The notes: generated from the letters alone by a model not told the origin. 64,000 nt of DNA from Chlorops oryzae (GCA_020466095.1 CM035808.1:22892296-22956295); one strand, 5' to 3'. Shown: positions 46,574 through 59,901, counted from the stretch's first letter. Numbers and translations: made by a program.

Positions 46574-48172
46574 AGCCGACTCCACTTTAGTGAAGCATAA
46601 AAAAAGTTCGATCATATTAGAATCTATATTAGGTGTAATTAGATGTAAAATTAATAACCGTGATCTTGGCTCGTATATTTTTCTTACCACCCAAACGAGA
46701 CTGAAGTTAAAGCGGGAACAGCTGCGTTTCTCTTAAGCGGAAAACTTACGAAAAAAAACTTTTTTCTAATTTATGTGGACTAAAAAGCGACCACTCAAAC
46801 CGGTTCCAATTATAAGAGACTCCACTGTTTTAACAGTTAGCCTAACAAAATGTTCTACCATCTCAAGCTTTACTTCTGCTCACGTAACGCACGAATTGTG
46901 GTTGTGCCATTAGCTTCAACATTTCTCGTATTATTATAATTTTTATTTTTATTTTTTATATTTGATTTTTTATTTTCGCAAATTAAAAATGCCGCCGCTG
47001 CTGACATTCGTAAGATATTATTTAATAAATCTTTCTTTTCGAATTTACTTTTAACATTTTCGTGTTTTTAAGGCGTGTGGTTGACTTGTGTTCATTTTTC
47101 TTGTCTTTTTATTTTATTTATTTATTTTTTTGTTTTGGTTTTGTTTTTTAGTTTAGCTTTTGCTTGAAAATGGTTATGCATTATTGGTTTTAATAAAACT
47201 TTCAACTTTGGCTTTCTACATTCATAAATGATCTCTTAAATCATTCTCATAAATGACAGCTTTTGAAATAAGTATGATTTCAATGCCATTTTAGGCTGGA
47301 CCGCCGTCTTTTAGAAACCTTAATTGAATTTAACTCAATTAAGGTAGTTTATTCGGAATAAAATTAAAAAAAAAAGCAAGACTCAAATGAAAGAGCGATG
47401 CTTTCAATTAAGCTGAAAGTGCAAAATTTTATGTCATGCCAACCGATCTGAATACTCATTTTATCCTCTAAAGGATTTACTTGCGATTATATTCAGCCTT
47501 CTTTTTAATATTTTTATTTTTAATTTATTTATTTTTTATTTATTTTTTTTTTTTGAATTCATAAAATAATTATGCTAAAAACACAAATGATGACATGCCA
47601 TGCTTTTGTGTTGCAAAATATAAATGCACTCATTCATCTCCATAGATATGCGTGCAAATGTAACGACAAATATAAACATATACATACATTTAATATTGCT
47701 ATTGTTATTGCGGCAATACGTTATTGTCCGTCTGAATGGATTCACTCGATTGTCAGTATATCGCATTGAGGGGGGGACACACATAAGCAAATGATGCTTA
47801 TTGCTACTGCGTGTTTTGTCGATGTTTTAGCTTTCGGTTTTGCTGAATGCTTTGTTCTTTAAGTAGGACTATAAAAAATAAACGACATAATCAAATGAGC
47901 CTATAATCATAACAATAAAACCATGAATACTACAACAACAAAATTGAACCATTTTCACTCAGTTCCTTATGCATGAATATTTTCATAATCAGAATGAGCA
48001 GATAGTCGGACATGACTGAAATTGAAATACCTCAAATTTATGATTTCAATATCGAATTGTTGGATATCTTCAATTCTCTTTAAATTCTCGATTTGGAAAG
48101 TCAATCAATTGGTGAAATAAAACAGAAAATGTCCCTCGTAAATACTCTAATCTAACAGGTATCATTTTGTAG
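46574..48172. other. No recognisable gene
   Basis: 46730-46825 carries a decayed pogo-like end (complement CAGTGGAGTCTCTTATAATT). The rest is A/T-run rich, with overlapping antisense ORFs near 47575-47790. Confidence 0.45.
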
Positions 48173-48174
48173 TA

Positions 48175-48304
48175 CAGTGTACTCTCCTCCTCTTAAACGG
48201 ACACATTTTGGGAATGCTCTAGTGATCCTGCTTCTCAAATAGTTTCCTTTTAAGCGGACATATTTTCTGGTCCCGTTGGAGTCCGCTTAACAGAGAGTAT
48301 ACTG
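48175..48304. mobile_element. 130-bp pogo-like MITE
   Basis: CAGTGTACTCTC and GAGAGTATACTG ends, with TA on both sides (48173-48174 and 48305-48306). Inner AAACGGACAC/GTCCGCTTAA. Relative of 16146-16217. Confidence 0.75.
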
Positions 48305-48442
48305 TAAATTTATCGAGAATATGGAAAGATCTATCTTATTATCAATAATGAACAATTCAGGACCTTCTGGCCTCTCTGGAACTCTTCAGCCTTAAGATTC
48401 CACCGAAAACCTCTTATGTACATATGTATCTATGTTAAAGTG

Positions 48443-48656
48443 GCTGCCACTTAGGCCGTTTAGCGGCCCATTTTGATACCATGAGGGGTTTTTTCTTGTG
48501 TTTGTGTGTGTCTTTTTCATGTAGTGTGCCCTACCATGCGATTTTTGAAAAAACTAGTGCTAGGCTTGGAACATTACACTCCGTTTCGCCTGTGCCAGGA
48601 ATCGAACCTCGGGATCAACACCATCCCCTACGCTATCCCAGAGCCACGCAAACCCC
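48443..48656 (-). mobile_element. tRNA-derived SINE, copy 2, with 8-bp target duplication
   Basis: On the minus strand the head has an A-box TAGCGTAGGGG (48635-48625) and a perfect B-box GGTTCGATTCC (48608-48598). It ends in a tail TGGTATCAAAATGGGCCG ... GGCCTAAG ... GGCAGCCAC. TTAAAGTG flanks both sides (48435-48442 and 48657-48664), an exact duplication expected of retroposition. Confidence 0.85.
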
Positions 48657-48664
48657 TTAAAGTG

Positions 48665-49884
48665 AGCAAAAAAATTCGGTCAAAGAAACTGACACAAACG
48701 AGTCAATATAGTAAAATCCCAAATGACTGGTCACCTGCTTAATATTGACAAAATTCCCAGAGCTATGTATGTATGTCTATGAAAATTCCAACCCGAAAAC
48801 CACTAACCCTAAAAGTACCTAAAAAATGACGAATAATTTTCCTCTACTCATATGGATTTCCACTGTGGACTCCTCCCTATATCTACATATCTACATGCAT
48901 GAGCTCATTTGTAGACATTCAATGAAGGGAAATCTCCGCATTGGGAAGAGTAAGAAAAACAAAACTCAAATATCACAGATCGCTGCTTACGAACATTATT
49001 TATTTATGGTGAAACATAAAAAAAAAAAACAAAAAAAAAAGAAGAGTGACTGGCGCCAAAGCGACGACATAAAGTGTTCATAAAAATCACAATAATATAT
49101 ATTTGTCGTTGCACTCTTTTCTTTTATATATTTTATGAATCTCAGAAAAATTTCTAAATTGCATCATTAGTCTTTCAACACTTTCATTTCATTCATGAGA
49201 CGCACAAACACACACACACACACACACCTCCTGATAAAAGTCTCAGCCCCACGCACGCATATAAAAGCGTAAATTTTTCTTTCTTTTCTATTTTTTATTT
49301 CCATATTTATTTATCGTATTACCCCCAAAAGAAGCAGAAGGAAAGCAAGAGATTTTTCTTTTCTTTTCCTAATTCATTCATTTAAATACGCATTTGAGAA
49401 TTAAGGCAATCTAATTTGCCCCACTTCAAGCGAGAAATCATACTTATCTGGAAATAAATAATAAAAATAAATGTTCCTCTTTGGTGACCCCCAAAGAATA
49501 GTCACGAAAGAGTTCTCAATTTCACAATTTCAATTTCTCTTCTCTTCGTATCCGAAATCAAAACAAATTTTTTATTTTATTTTTCTATTTTTTTCATTTA
49601 TTATTTTCTTCTCTCCGACCGCCACATTTTGTAGTTTATGTGCATCTTTGACACCTACGTCTCTTCAATGGGCTACGAAAAAAAAAAAAAAAAACAACCC
49701 ACAAATTGAGGAAGCACACAAAAATATGGGAAAAAAAGAAATAATCCCTCCTTAAATGAACTGCGGTTTTTACTTTTTATCGAGTCTTCTTTTATTTTGT
49801 AGGCATTGTTGTTGGCAACACTTTCTATTAGAGCTAATAGTGCAATCTACCAGGCACTTTTCCTATACACAAATAACCATAAAG
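48665..49884. other. No recognisable gene
   Basis: A-run and T-run rich, with a CA microsatellite at 49208-49227. No credible ORF. Confidence 0.5.
49208..49227. repeat. CA microsatellite
   Basis: Ten AC units. Confidence 0.9.
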
Positions 49885-49886
49885 TA

Positions 49887-50239
49887 CCCTGTAGGAAATG
49901 TCAATAGTGAATCTCGTCACTACTGACCAGTTATACCCGCCCCAAGCCTTTGTCTATTGACATTTTATCATTGAGTGGGCATTGCATGTCAACAATTGAC
50001 CAAAGAAATATTGACGAATTATTGACGTCGATACTATTATTTAGACAAAAGGATTACTCTTTCGTTTTTATAAGGAGACACGTTGTTGACATGGTCAATA
50101 AAGATGAACTGTACCTCTTGACAGTACAGTTTCTCTAATGACACCGTCTATAGGTACTGTTGACGTTGGAACTAGTTCTCTTGTCTATATTGACGTCAAT
50201 ATAGACATGGGGCCATATGGCGACAGGCTTCCTGCAGGG
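49887..50239. mobile_element. TA-flanked MITE with GTCAATA motifs
   Basis: CCCTGTAGGAA and TTCCTGCAGGG ends with TA on both sides (49885-49886 and 50240-50241). GTCAATA/TATTGAC motifs recur throughout in both orientations, including a TATATTGACGTCAATATA palindrome near the right end. Confidence 0.8.

Positions 50240-50241
<2 letters not shown>

Positions 50242-50286
<45 letters not shown>
50242..50286. repeat. Compound TC/GT microsatellite abutting a MITE end
   Basis: About 33 bp of TC followed by about 12 bp of GT, starting directly at the TA target site of the MITE. Confidence 0.9.
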
Positions 50287-51049
50287 ATAAATTTTTAATG
50301 AAGTAAGATGTGAGATCATAGGCGACGAGAAGAAATGTAATAATTTTTGAAATCAAATATTTCTCATTTCAGCTTTGGTGAATGCCAATAAATTCTTTAA
50401 TAAAATTTCTTTTGAACGGGTTTATTTATTGGACGAATAAAATTGAACATCTTCCTTTGAGAGGAAACCAGTTTAAGTCAGAAAATATCTAATCGAATTG
50501 TGTAGTCATAAAATAGACATAAATTATCGAACGTTTTCTAAATATAATTTTGAATACTAATGTAAATACCCGAAGGGGAGAAACAAGAAATTAAATGAAA
50601 GAAAAAATAAACAATTTAATTAAACACTCAATCAATTTTTTGATTTTCATAAACAAACATCAATCAATCGAAATAATAAATAGGTATATAATAATTTGAA
50701 TTAAGTCAGGGAAAAGAAGATGCTCAACAGATTATGTTGAAATCGGGTTTTTTTCCCCCCATACTGCTCTAGCAGCAAATGCAATTGGCAGTGGCGGAGA
50801 TAAAAAGATTTCAGACGATAATATGAAAATTGGATTTTAAAAAACAGTGTGTCGTTCTATACACTTCCAGTTTGAAAGATAATAGAAGGTAAAACATCCG
50901 TAATTCCTTTAAAAATAGGGGTCACATTTCAACATAGCTGCTGTGTACCTAAATAAGGTACAGGTAGTTTCTACTATCCAACTTAAATACGCATATTTAT
51001 ATGAACCCAGCTTTAAATACTCAAGACTACAAGTCTTGCCCATCTTTAA
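50287..51049. other. No recognisable gene
   Basis: AT-rich DNA, without an element or credible ORF seen. Confidence 0.5.
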
Positions 51050-51605
51050 AGCTCAAAAACCAATATTGCGAGAGCTCGATGCGAGATGCAGAGACGTCGC
51101 GCGAATATTATGCGTGACGCATTTCAATATCCAATGAAAGTTCTGCGTCGCGCAGATGATAGCATAATTTCACTTCTAGTAATGCAATATTTGAACCAAG
51201 TACCAATCTAACAAGTACCGAGTACTCATAAAAATTATTCGTTATCACTTATGTTCTCGCCTATGACGGCTATAACTGATGCTGAACTTGTTTACTATTT
51301 AATTTTTTCATTTTCAAACAAATTTTGCTTTATGTTTTTAAAACTACCAACAAATTTTATTTGAACATTTTTGGTTTCACTAGTTTTAACGAGTACCCAA
51401 TAGCGAGTACTTAAAAAAATATCTACATCATTAGTTGTCAAACTGCCTCGCAACGAGAAATATTCAATATTTCGAACTTTTCTCGCTACGAGGCTCTCGC
51501 AGTGCGATACATTGGAGCTTGAGCCATACGATTGAATGTATTGAAATATATGAGCGTCTCGCCCCGGTGTCTCGCATCGGGCTCTCGCAATATTGGATTT
51601 TGGGC
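51050..51605. mobile_element. TTAA-flanked TIR element with GCGAGA-rich arms
   Basis: AAAACCAATATTGCGAGAGC on the left and complement AAATCCAATATTGCGAGAGC on the right. TTAA lies outside both (51046-51049 and 51606-51609). The arms repeat GATGCGAGA and CGTCGCGCG. The middle (51180-51430), bounded by AAGTACCGAGTACTC-like motifs, may be a further insertion. Confidence 0.7.
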
Positions 51606-51609
51606 TTAA

Positions 51610-54606
51610 TGCATAGAAATAATTTCCATATAAAAATCCCTTTTTTAGCGGTACATCCAAGATATACCATGCCATCCCGCGATGCGTGTTTCTAATTATC
51701 CACAACTGAAATGTAAAATGAACTGCCTGCGTTATCCATTATTTTGGGGCGCCATTAAAGCTAGAAATTTTTACTTTTTTCTCCTAATGAAATGAAAGAA
51801 CATTCCTTCGCATAAAAAATTAAAAATTACATTAAGAAAATTATTTAATTTTCACTCTGACTATGATTAAAAAAAACTTCCTCTCAATGTTTGTTGATTT
51901 TTAATCGATTTCATTGGCCTTCGCATTATAAAATTTTTTTCTCTGGAACGATTATTTTTTATCGCATATTCGGAATCTTTAATTTAGTAAGTAAGGCTCC
52001 TTAAGGTCAGTGAGTTACTCCCTCCATTCCCGATTGCACGCTTATGTCTCATCAATAAAAAAATCAAAAACCAATTTCCTTCGGATTTCAGGTATTTTTG
52101 TTTTAAATCCCTTTTTAGTGCACCTGCAGCTTAGCTCAGAATCTCTGCCCTTTTCTTTCCTCTTTACGTCACATACATCAGACCTTTTCCTTCAAATATT
52201 TACATAAACTTAATAAAAAAAAATCTATTTTTGTATTTTGTACCTTCAATTTGCATTTCCAAAGACAGATCGAAAGCAATCAAGCTAAAAACAAATTTTA
52301 ATTTCCAATAAGTGCCCCCGAAATGTCAAAAGAGTCTACCTTTTTGGGTCAGTTTTAAACTGTTTTAAGCTCCTTTTGTGACCTCCTTTTGTGTACTTAC
52401 TTTTTTTTGTTTAATCCACAATTATGTTTTGTTTTTCGCAGGCAGTATCCAAAAATCAATTTTCTGTGTTTTAACACTTGACGTTCACTAAACGCTCTCT
52501 ATTTTTTTGTTTGTTTTGTATTGTATTGGATTTTTTTTTTTTTTTTTTTGCTTGATGAACCTTATTTGAACAGGAAATGTTATAATTTAATTTTGTATTT
52601 TTTTGTTTATCAATTGTTGTCGTTTGGTTTTATACTGTATTTGTTTTTTTTCCTTATTGTGATATTTTATGCGCCTTTTGCGGTATATCCGTTTACAATG
52701 TTTGACAGTGGAGCAAATTTGTTGTGAAAAGATAACAATTATAAAATTTAATTTTAATTTTTTTTTTTTATTTAATTTAATTTAATTATTTTTATTTTTT
52801 TTTTTTGTTTTTTAACAGATTAAAATTGAATTTAAGCAATTAAAACAATTTCAAAAAACTATTTCAATAAACAGTAACAAAGACGAGGTGACAGAAAAAC
52901 TTTCTGAATTTTATTTCATTTACATTCAACGTATAATGAGACACAGTTTTTATTTATTTTTTTATTTTTTTTTCTTTTTTATTATGCTTCTTTTGTTTTG
53001 TTATAGTGTATTTTGAAAAATCGCTCTTTCACTTTTAATTTTTTGCAATAAATTAACAATTTTATTGCCATTTCGCTCGTTATTGATTTGTTTCTTTGAA
53101 CACTGCTTCACACGGGCAATTCGTATGGCGGCGTACACATTTTATAATTTTCGAAAATAACATTTAAAAAAAAGCCTTTTTACGAAACTTGCGCGCTCGA
53201 ATAATAAAACAACACACAACGCTCACGAAACCGTCAAAAAGTGAACTAAACAAAAGGCACAAAGAAAAGTCAATTTCTTTTGTAGCACGATCGACTTCTG
53301 CAGCAGGGTTCCCACTGGTCGTATAACAAGCTGAAAGGAAAAACACAATCAGAGCGAGATCTTAGATATTTTTAGCAATGAAATTAACGGTTTCATTAAA
53401 TCTCAGTTCATATTCGATAAAATAAAAATTCTTTATATTTTAATTCAAATGCAGAGAAAGAAATAAAAATTTCTAAATTTTCAATTGCCATCAAGTTGAA
53501 ACCCTCTCGTAAGCACGATCGGAATATAACAGTTGATCTGCTATGGTGCAAAACTGTTATAATTTAATTAGTTTGGACAAAAACCACTAAGATCGTGCAG
53601 TGAATGTGCAGTGCTGACAACGTTTTAGTTTATCCCTGACTTGCTTAACCGTTTCAATTCGAAAGAGGCGCATTGAGTATTCTCATTTATGTGAAGTAAT
53701 TTTGTTTTAATGTTTTCCTTTATATCAACCCATCGAATTTTTTGCATGCAACGTCATTATTTACACCTTCTCCTTCAATTACTCTTCAAACTTTTCATCC
53801 ACGGTTCTTACTTTTCTTAGTCGCACCATTTAACTGATGTAAGTTTATGGGATTCGCACTCTGGGGAAAAAGGGGCGTTACGGCTAGAGCAGAATAGATG
53901 GGGTTTGTTCCCATTAATTGCTTATTTTCTATATATACGTTCTAGATCTTCCTTATGAAGGATATAACATTTTTATAGCTCTCGAGTCTCAGCCCCTCGT
54001 GGCTTAAGAAGGACTTATGGAATACTCTGAGTCTGATTACGTGTAATGTGGTCTCTTCGTCTTTATGACAAGGTTGCATTCAGACTATTCTACTAGGTGC
54101 ATCTTGTGGAGCCGGGGCCTAACCTACCTACCTTATCTTAACCATTGGATCGTTTCTTTTTGCCATGGATGTTCTCAAGGCTGATATCATTTTGGGGCAG
54201 GTTTTCACTAATGCTACTTCCTAGATTTCTAACAATTGTGCCTTCTAGAAGAATAATTTATGTTTTCAAAGGCTTTCCAAAAATTTCTTACAGCTGAGAA
54301 AGCAATGATTCCAGCTATCCCAACATTTTTAATTTATTTTAAATTGTGCATCTTAATGCCAAAAGACTTATAAAAATCTTAATGTTAAGGCATTAATCAA
54401 TAAAAAGAGACATTATTTCAATTAACATTAACACATTTGACTTATCAAGAAAAAGACATAGAAAAAGAAAGAAATGGATCAATTGATATTATTAGCTATT
54501 CAACAGCCTACTGCATAGATATCTGGTTAATTGCATTCGCCTTTTATGCGTTTTCGAACGTAGATTTAGAAATTAATTGTGTCGATTTAATATCATAGAG
54601 CGTTAA

Positions 54607-54608
<2 letters not shown>
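51610..54608. other. No recognisable gene
   Basis: Very long T-runs, with acceptor-like TTTTCGCAG (52440) and TTTTTTAACAG (52819) sites but no matching exons. ORFs are T-run products. Confidence 0.5.

Positions 54609-54696
<88 letters not shown>
54609..54696. repeat. Perfect GA microsatellite, 44 units
   Basis: An uninterrupted 88-bp AG/GA tract. It produces a false Ser-Leu repeat ORF on the minus strand. Confidence 0.95.
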
Positions 54697-54697
<1 letters not shown>

Positions 54698-57600
54698 ATA
54701 TAAAAGAGTGTTTTTTTTTCATAATTTTTTCGATATAATTTTCCCGGAAGAAATCACACTCTCTGTCTTGATTGATAGTCTTCGAAAACTTACAAAGAGC
54801 GCTCTCTTCGACCACTTCAATTGCATTATTTACTTAGCAACAATATTTTGTTGCAAGGAAAATAAAAATACATCTGACGCCGGAGTCCCTAAGAGTCCCA
54901 AAATCGTACCTATTTAACCAAAGCGGAAAGACGGCTTCAACAAAGAATAACAAAGACGAATTGACTGCTGTCCTCTTGATTGAAGCAATATCGCCAAAAA
55001 TAAATAACAAATATTCAAACCAGCTGTCTCAAAAGGAAAGAAAAACACACACAAAAAAAAAATTAAAAATATAAAAAAAGGGAACGAAAAAAAGTCCATT
55101 AAGAACGACTGGCTGCTCACACTCAAATAAAATAAAATTTGGCAAGAAGTGTGCCTCCATGAAAGCGAAAGTGACTGATCTACGAATGGAAATTTTTTAT
55201 GCTGTCAGAAAAAAATTCCAAACTCTTGAAAACAAAACAAAGAAAAGAAGAAAATCTAAAGAGACCCACGGACACGATCGGATGGGCCAATGTGGGGTCT
55301 TCATTTTTTTTTTTTTTTTTGTTATGTTGAGGTTGAGAGTATATCATCATTATGTATACTTCTGGGTATTCCCATTTTAATGACCAGAAATTAAGATACC
55401 ATTTGTTATATCTCAAATGAAGAAAGCGAAAAAAAAGAAAGAAAATAAATCCCTAATCTAAATAATGTCTTTATGGGCACTTTAATGCGTATTCACGCCG
55501 ACAGAACACGTTGCTGTGTTGCCGTTGAATTGTCGTTGAGTCAGCCGACAGCAGTGGCATCAAGCAGCAAGTGCTCTTAAAATGATTAAGATGACAAATT
55601 ACAGCATTCCGAGACCTATCAAACCTCCACTTTACAGCACATATAGAATTTATTGAAATGTTTGTGGCATTCTTGTTTGTTGAATCAAAAAGAAAATGCG
55701 ACTATATATAAAAAAGAAACTGTGGATTCCAGGCAATTGCGACAGACATTGGGCGACATGAAAATGGGAAAATTCAATATAAAAAAAATATCCAAATTCT
55801 TAAGAAATTATTTTTTTTTTAATATAAAATTCGATTTCGCTTTTCGTTGGATAATTTATTTTTTCCCTTCTCCTTTCCTTATAAACAGGATAGGGAAAAG
55901 ATTTTTCTTTTTCTTTATTATCGACTCAAGTTTGCCATGAACATCCCCGATTTGAGTATAAAAGACTAAAAATTGTGAATTGATTTTATTTACATCTGCA
56001 ATGCCTTCTCACCTCCACTGCTACCGCCACCACCCAATCAATCTATCCATCTATATTTTCCGCCTCGCGCCAGTCTGTTGGCGATCCATTTTGAAAGGTC
56101 GTTTCCGCCACTCAATTTTCGCGGCAACTGTGTAAACAATTTTCCTCACTTCGGCAAATAGACTTCTTGAAGATACCTATTCAACTTTGAAAATGAATTA
56201 AGAATAAAATAATTAAATGTATTTCTTCGAGCATATTCCCTGCAAAGTGAATAAATTGCGGACGCCTCTCACTCGCTGGCTCGCTGGCTCGTTCGTATGA
56301 TGCTTGCGAAATCAATTTTCCAATTTAAGCTGCTTTGTGCATGGGGAAGTGCGGTAATTTCGTGATGTTTTTTGGGTTTTCCTTCTTAATTTTCTTTTGC
56401 GAAAACGCGAAAAGTTTTCATTTTCATTTGTTTACATATAAACAGGTACTTAACATCGCTCTTTTGTAGGGGTTCTTATGGAAATGATGTCTAGATTTTC
56501 GGGTACACGTTTTTTTTTTTTTGAATTTTCGGGTGGAATTTGTTTTTCCAAAGGAAGCCTTAAATTCAGGAAAGAGTGGGTAAATATCTTGAAGTGCTTT
56601 ATGAAAAAAAAAAAAAATAATAATAAAAAAAACAAGTCAAGAGAATATGACCGAAGGAAGCTGTCAATTCTATTGATGAATCCACAAAGTTCTTGGAAAA
56701 CAATTTCGTAAATATATAGTTCCCTCTATTCCATACATATTTCATGACGTTAGTGATTTCTCCAAATTTAATTTAACTGAAATTCAAACCGAAAGAAGAA
56801 TTTTTTTCGTTTTCTTTTCTTTTCTTTAATTTCCCTTTAAATTGAAATTCATTGAGATGCCGATAGAGGGAAGCCGCTTTTATTCTACATTCATTGATCG
56901 TAAGTAATGCATCTTGATGGAAAATTTTCTGAAGCACACATTTGAAAAGATTCTCGAACATAAAAGGCTGCGTCATGCCAACTATGATGGCTACTTCAGC
57001 ACACTCTCTTGCACACGAATGTCATGGCTTTGTCCTCAAAATTCATTGGAGATTTTCGATTTGTTCTTCTTCTTCCTTTTGTCACTGTCACTCTGATATA
57101 TTCGGATTTCTTTTTTATGAAAAATGCTTCGTTTCTTCGATTTAAATCATACATAAAAAGCTTCCGCATTTCATGTCGTAATACCTACTAATGGCATTAC
57201 TCATGCCAAGCGTACCATAAAATATCAACACAACACAACCCCCAACGACCGAAGGTAGAGGTTACATACTTAAATGCACTCTACACGTATACACAATATT
57301 GTACGGCCTTCCGAAAATGGTCAAGTGGTTGTTATTCTCGACGAATGAAAAAAAAAAAAATTTCTTTTTTTTTTTGGTTTCACTTTTTTTAATTTTTTTT
57401 TATTTTTATTTTTTTTTAAATTTCTTTGCAGAAAAGAAAGCAGAAATCAATTAAAATACATCAAGCCGCCTTGAAAGAATGATGCTTGGTTGGGTCTTCG
57501 GTTGTTTGGCCGTCATTCGATTTATTGGCCTTCTCTCAGAATTTAAGTAATTCATTAAATGGGATTTTGAATTCGCTGGAAATGGTTAATGTCTTGGATT

Positions 57601-58112
57601 GTGAAATTTTTATCTCAGTGCTGTGGGCTTTTGTTTTAAGTACAAATTAATTGAAATATTGCAGTGTTTTTTTTTTGTTTTTTTTTTAAATACTTATTTT
57701 TCCTCGTTTTCCAAAGGACTGCAGCGTGGTAAAACGAGACGGCTTGTCGAAATGTCTTGCGATGAATGGATTGAAAATGTTAATTTGTTTCAAGTGAAGT
57801 GAAATGTGTTAAAAATTCATCAGTAGAGAGGTTTTTTTCTTAATTAAGTAGATTAATGTATGTTTGTATGTACTCGTAAATCATGTATGATTGAGGGCTT
57901 TTGTGCTTCACGACAAAGCAATAAAGTGTGCAGTCAGTGCTATTGACCCCGGGCAGAATTTTTACAGCAAGTGGAAGTTGGTTCTTGGGATTCTGCGATT
58001 GTAAGCAAAATGTAAATTTCGCTATTTCAAATGGTTGGGGAAGCAGAAATTTCATTAACTCAGCCCCTAAAGGTATGCCTTTAAATATTTAAATTTTATT
58101 TTTATAAATAAT
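54697..58112. other. No recognisable gene
   Basis: A/T-run rich, with an acceptor-like site TTTCTTTGCAG at 57432 (plus). 55490-55640 and 56000-56300 have higher G+C and no repeat signature, and could be regulatory. Confidence 0.45.
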
Positions 58113-58541
58113 AGGGGTATTCACAAGGAAGGTGGAATTTCGTCGCAAAAAGTCGATGTCGGAAAGTTTCCGATGAATTTCCGATTTTAACAAGCAGTCG
58201 TAATTTGTTGTTTTTGTTTTGCTTACAAATAAAATTTCCGACAGTGTAGACTTTTGTGCGACACTCCCGAGCGTGTTACTTTTCGCGTTGTAATTTTGCA
58301 ACATAAAATGGTGTTGCCAACATTTTTTAAGAGCTTAAAAGCCTCTTTTCCCCCTTTATTGGTTTATATTGAATAAGTAAGTAATAGTCATGTAAAGTTT
58401 TTATTATTGTATAAATAAATATTTTCAAAATAAATAAACGCTTTCTTCACTGGGTTGCTCACAAAGAAACTTTTTACGATGTTGCAATTTTGCGATTTTC
58501 CGATTTTCCGACGTTTAAAATTCCCCTTGTGAATACCCTTA
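58113..58541. mobile_element. MITE of the TAGKGGTATTCA family, longest copy
   Basis: Left AGGGGTATTCACAAGGAAGG, right complement AAGGGTATTCACAAGGGGAA. TTTCCGA/TCGGAAA motifs lie on both arms. About 429 bp. Confidence 0.8.
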
Positions 58542-59259
58542 ATATTTAAAAGCCTTTGCAAAGGATTCTTAGTTATTACTTTGACAAATTCCAAAAAAAA
58601 AAACTCCCAAAGAAAAAACTTGCTTAAAGTTGGTATAAACCTACGTCTTTTAAAGAAGGATATACCTTTTATATTATACATTTCTGAAGCCCGTTTGGTC
58701 CGATGTGGGCATCACTAGACTTTTAGAGTGCTCCATTGCATAGACATACAGCGTGCCAATTTTATCTCATACAGGATTAAAGCCACAATCAAATTCAAGT
58801 CAAAGATCAAATCAAGTCAAGATTAGGTGTCATCCGAACCTTATCAATAACCACAGACCTAGCGGGACTCCCATAAGCGAGTCTCTCATAAGCGAGTCTC
58901 CCAAAGGCCAGCCATGGCCAATCAAAACAGATCGGGGCTCTTGGTCACCGCTTTACCATGTTAAAGGTCAAACTTTCGTGATATAAAAATATTTCAACCA
59001 GTTCGATTCCATATCGAATCTTCAGTACTGCTAAACTGTTAAACTGGCTAGGGACGTCGAGTTTGCCACGCCCATAAACCATAAATGGTTCCCCATACGG
59101 GTTTTAAGAATTGATGAGTACAATTCCATAAGAAGCTTTCGGAAATCTGCCTAAGAAGGTTTGTCTTCAAGAAAGTTTTTTCGACATTCTTATACCCAGC
59201 GTCCCGACAAAATCGAACACATGATTTTTCCCCGTACACCTTCTTTTTGTCTTGGTTAA
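58542..59259. other. Decayed transposon mosaic
   Basis: GTTTGCCACGCCCATAAACC and CTTATACCCAGCG are of the type found in dispersed fly repeats. No intact frame is present. Confidence 0.4.
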
Positions 59260-59901
59260 CCCATGTTCTACGCTTTTTACTTCAGAAGTTACGATAAGTT
59301 ATCATTTGTCCGCTTGGCACTGGGCGGATATTGACGATTTTCTCAAAGGTTCCTACTCGGGGCCCAACATCCTGGGTGCCATATTTTGACTTGATTGGTC
59401 CAGCTGTTTGGAAGGAGATCCGACCACAGACAGACATGTCTAAATCGATTCAGTTTTCGATCGTGATCAAGATCCGCTCAAAACAATTATACCCTACGCT
59501 TACGCTGGGTATTAAAACAGAATCTCGGGATCAGAAATATTCCAAATATTTCTAACATTCATATTATTGGGGCTAAATTTAAATATGTTTCGATTTCCTG
59601 TTGATTCCAGTTCACTATTTAACCGCCTCAATGGCCAAACGCACTGAGAATCAATCGCTATGGGCTACAGATATCTTTATGGAACTTCAATTCATTCCTC
59701 TTCTATCCCACTCACTTGGAACATTTCCCTAACATCCATAATGCCTTGAATAGATACGTAATTTTCTGCTCGAAAGCACTTTAAGTGGGTGAATAAAGAG
59801 CAGTTAATCTTTATTATATTCAAGTTAAAATTATATCAGTGCACGTTTACCGACGTCACTGCCTAAGGAATATGCGTGGGAACTGCTAAATTGCGCACCA
59901 G
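59260..59901. repeat. Tandem duplication, copy 1 (642 bp)
   Basis: It matches 60087-60732 almost base for base. The body contains CAGACAGACATGTCTAAATC, GATCGTGATCAAGATCCGC and TACGCTGGGTATTAAAA, the module seen at the ends of many fly transposons. Confidence 0.95.

Noticed and set aside
52400..52860. Plus-strand acceptor-like sites after long T-runs
   Set aside because: T-runs followed by CAG are expected often here; no paired donor or open frame.
54603..54815. Minus ORF with a long Ser-Leu repeat
   Set aside because: It is the translated 88-bp GA microsatellite.
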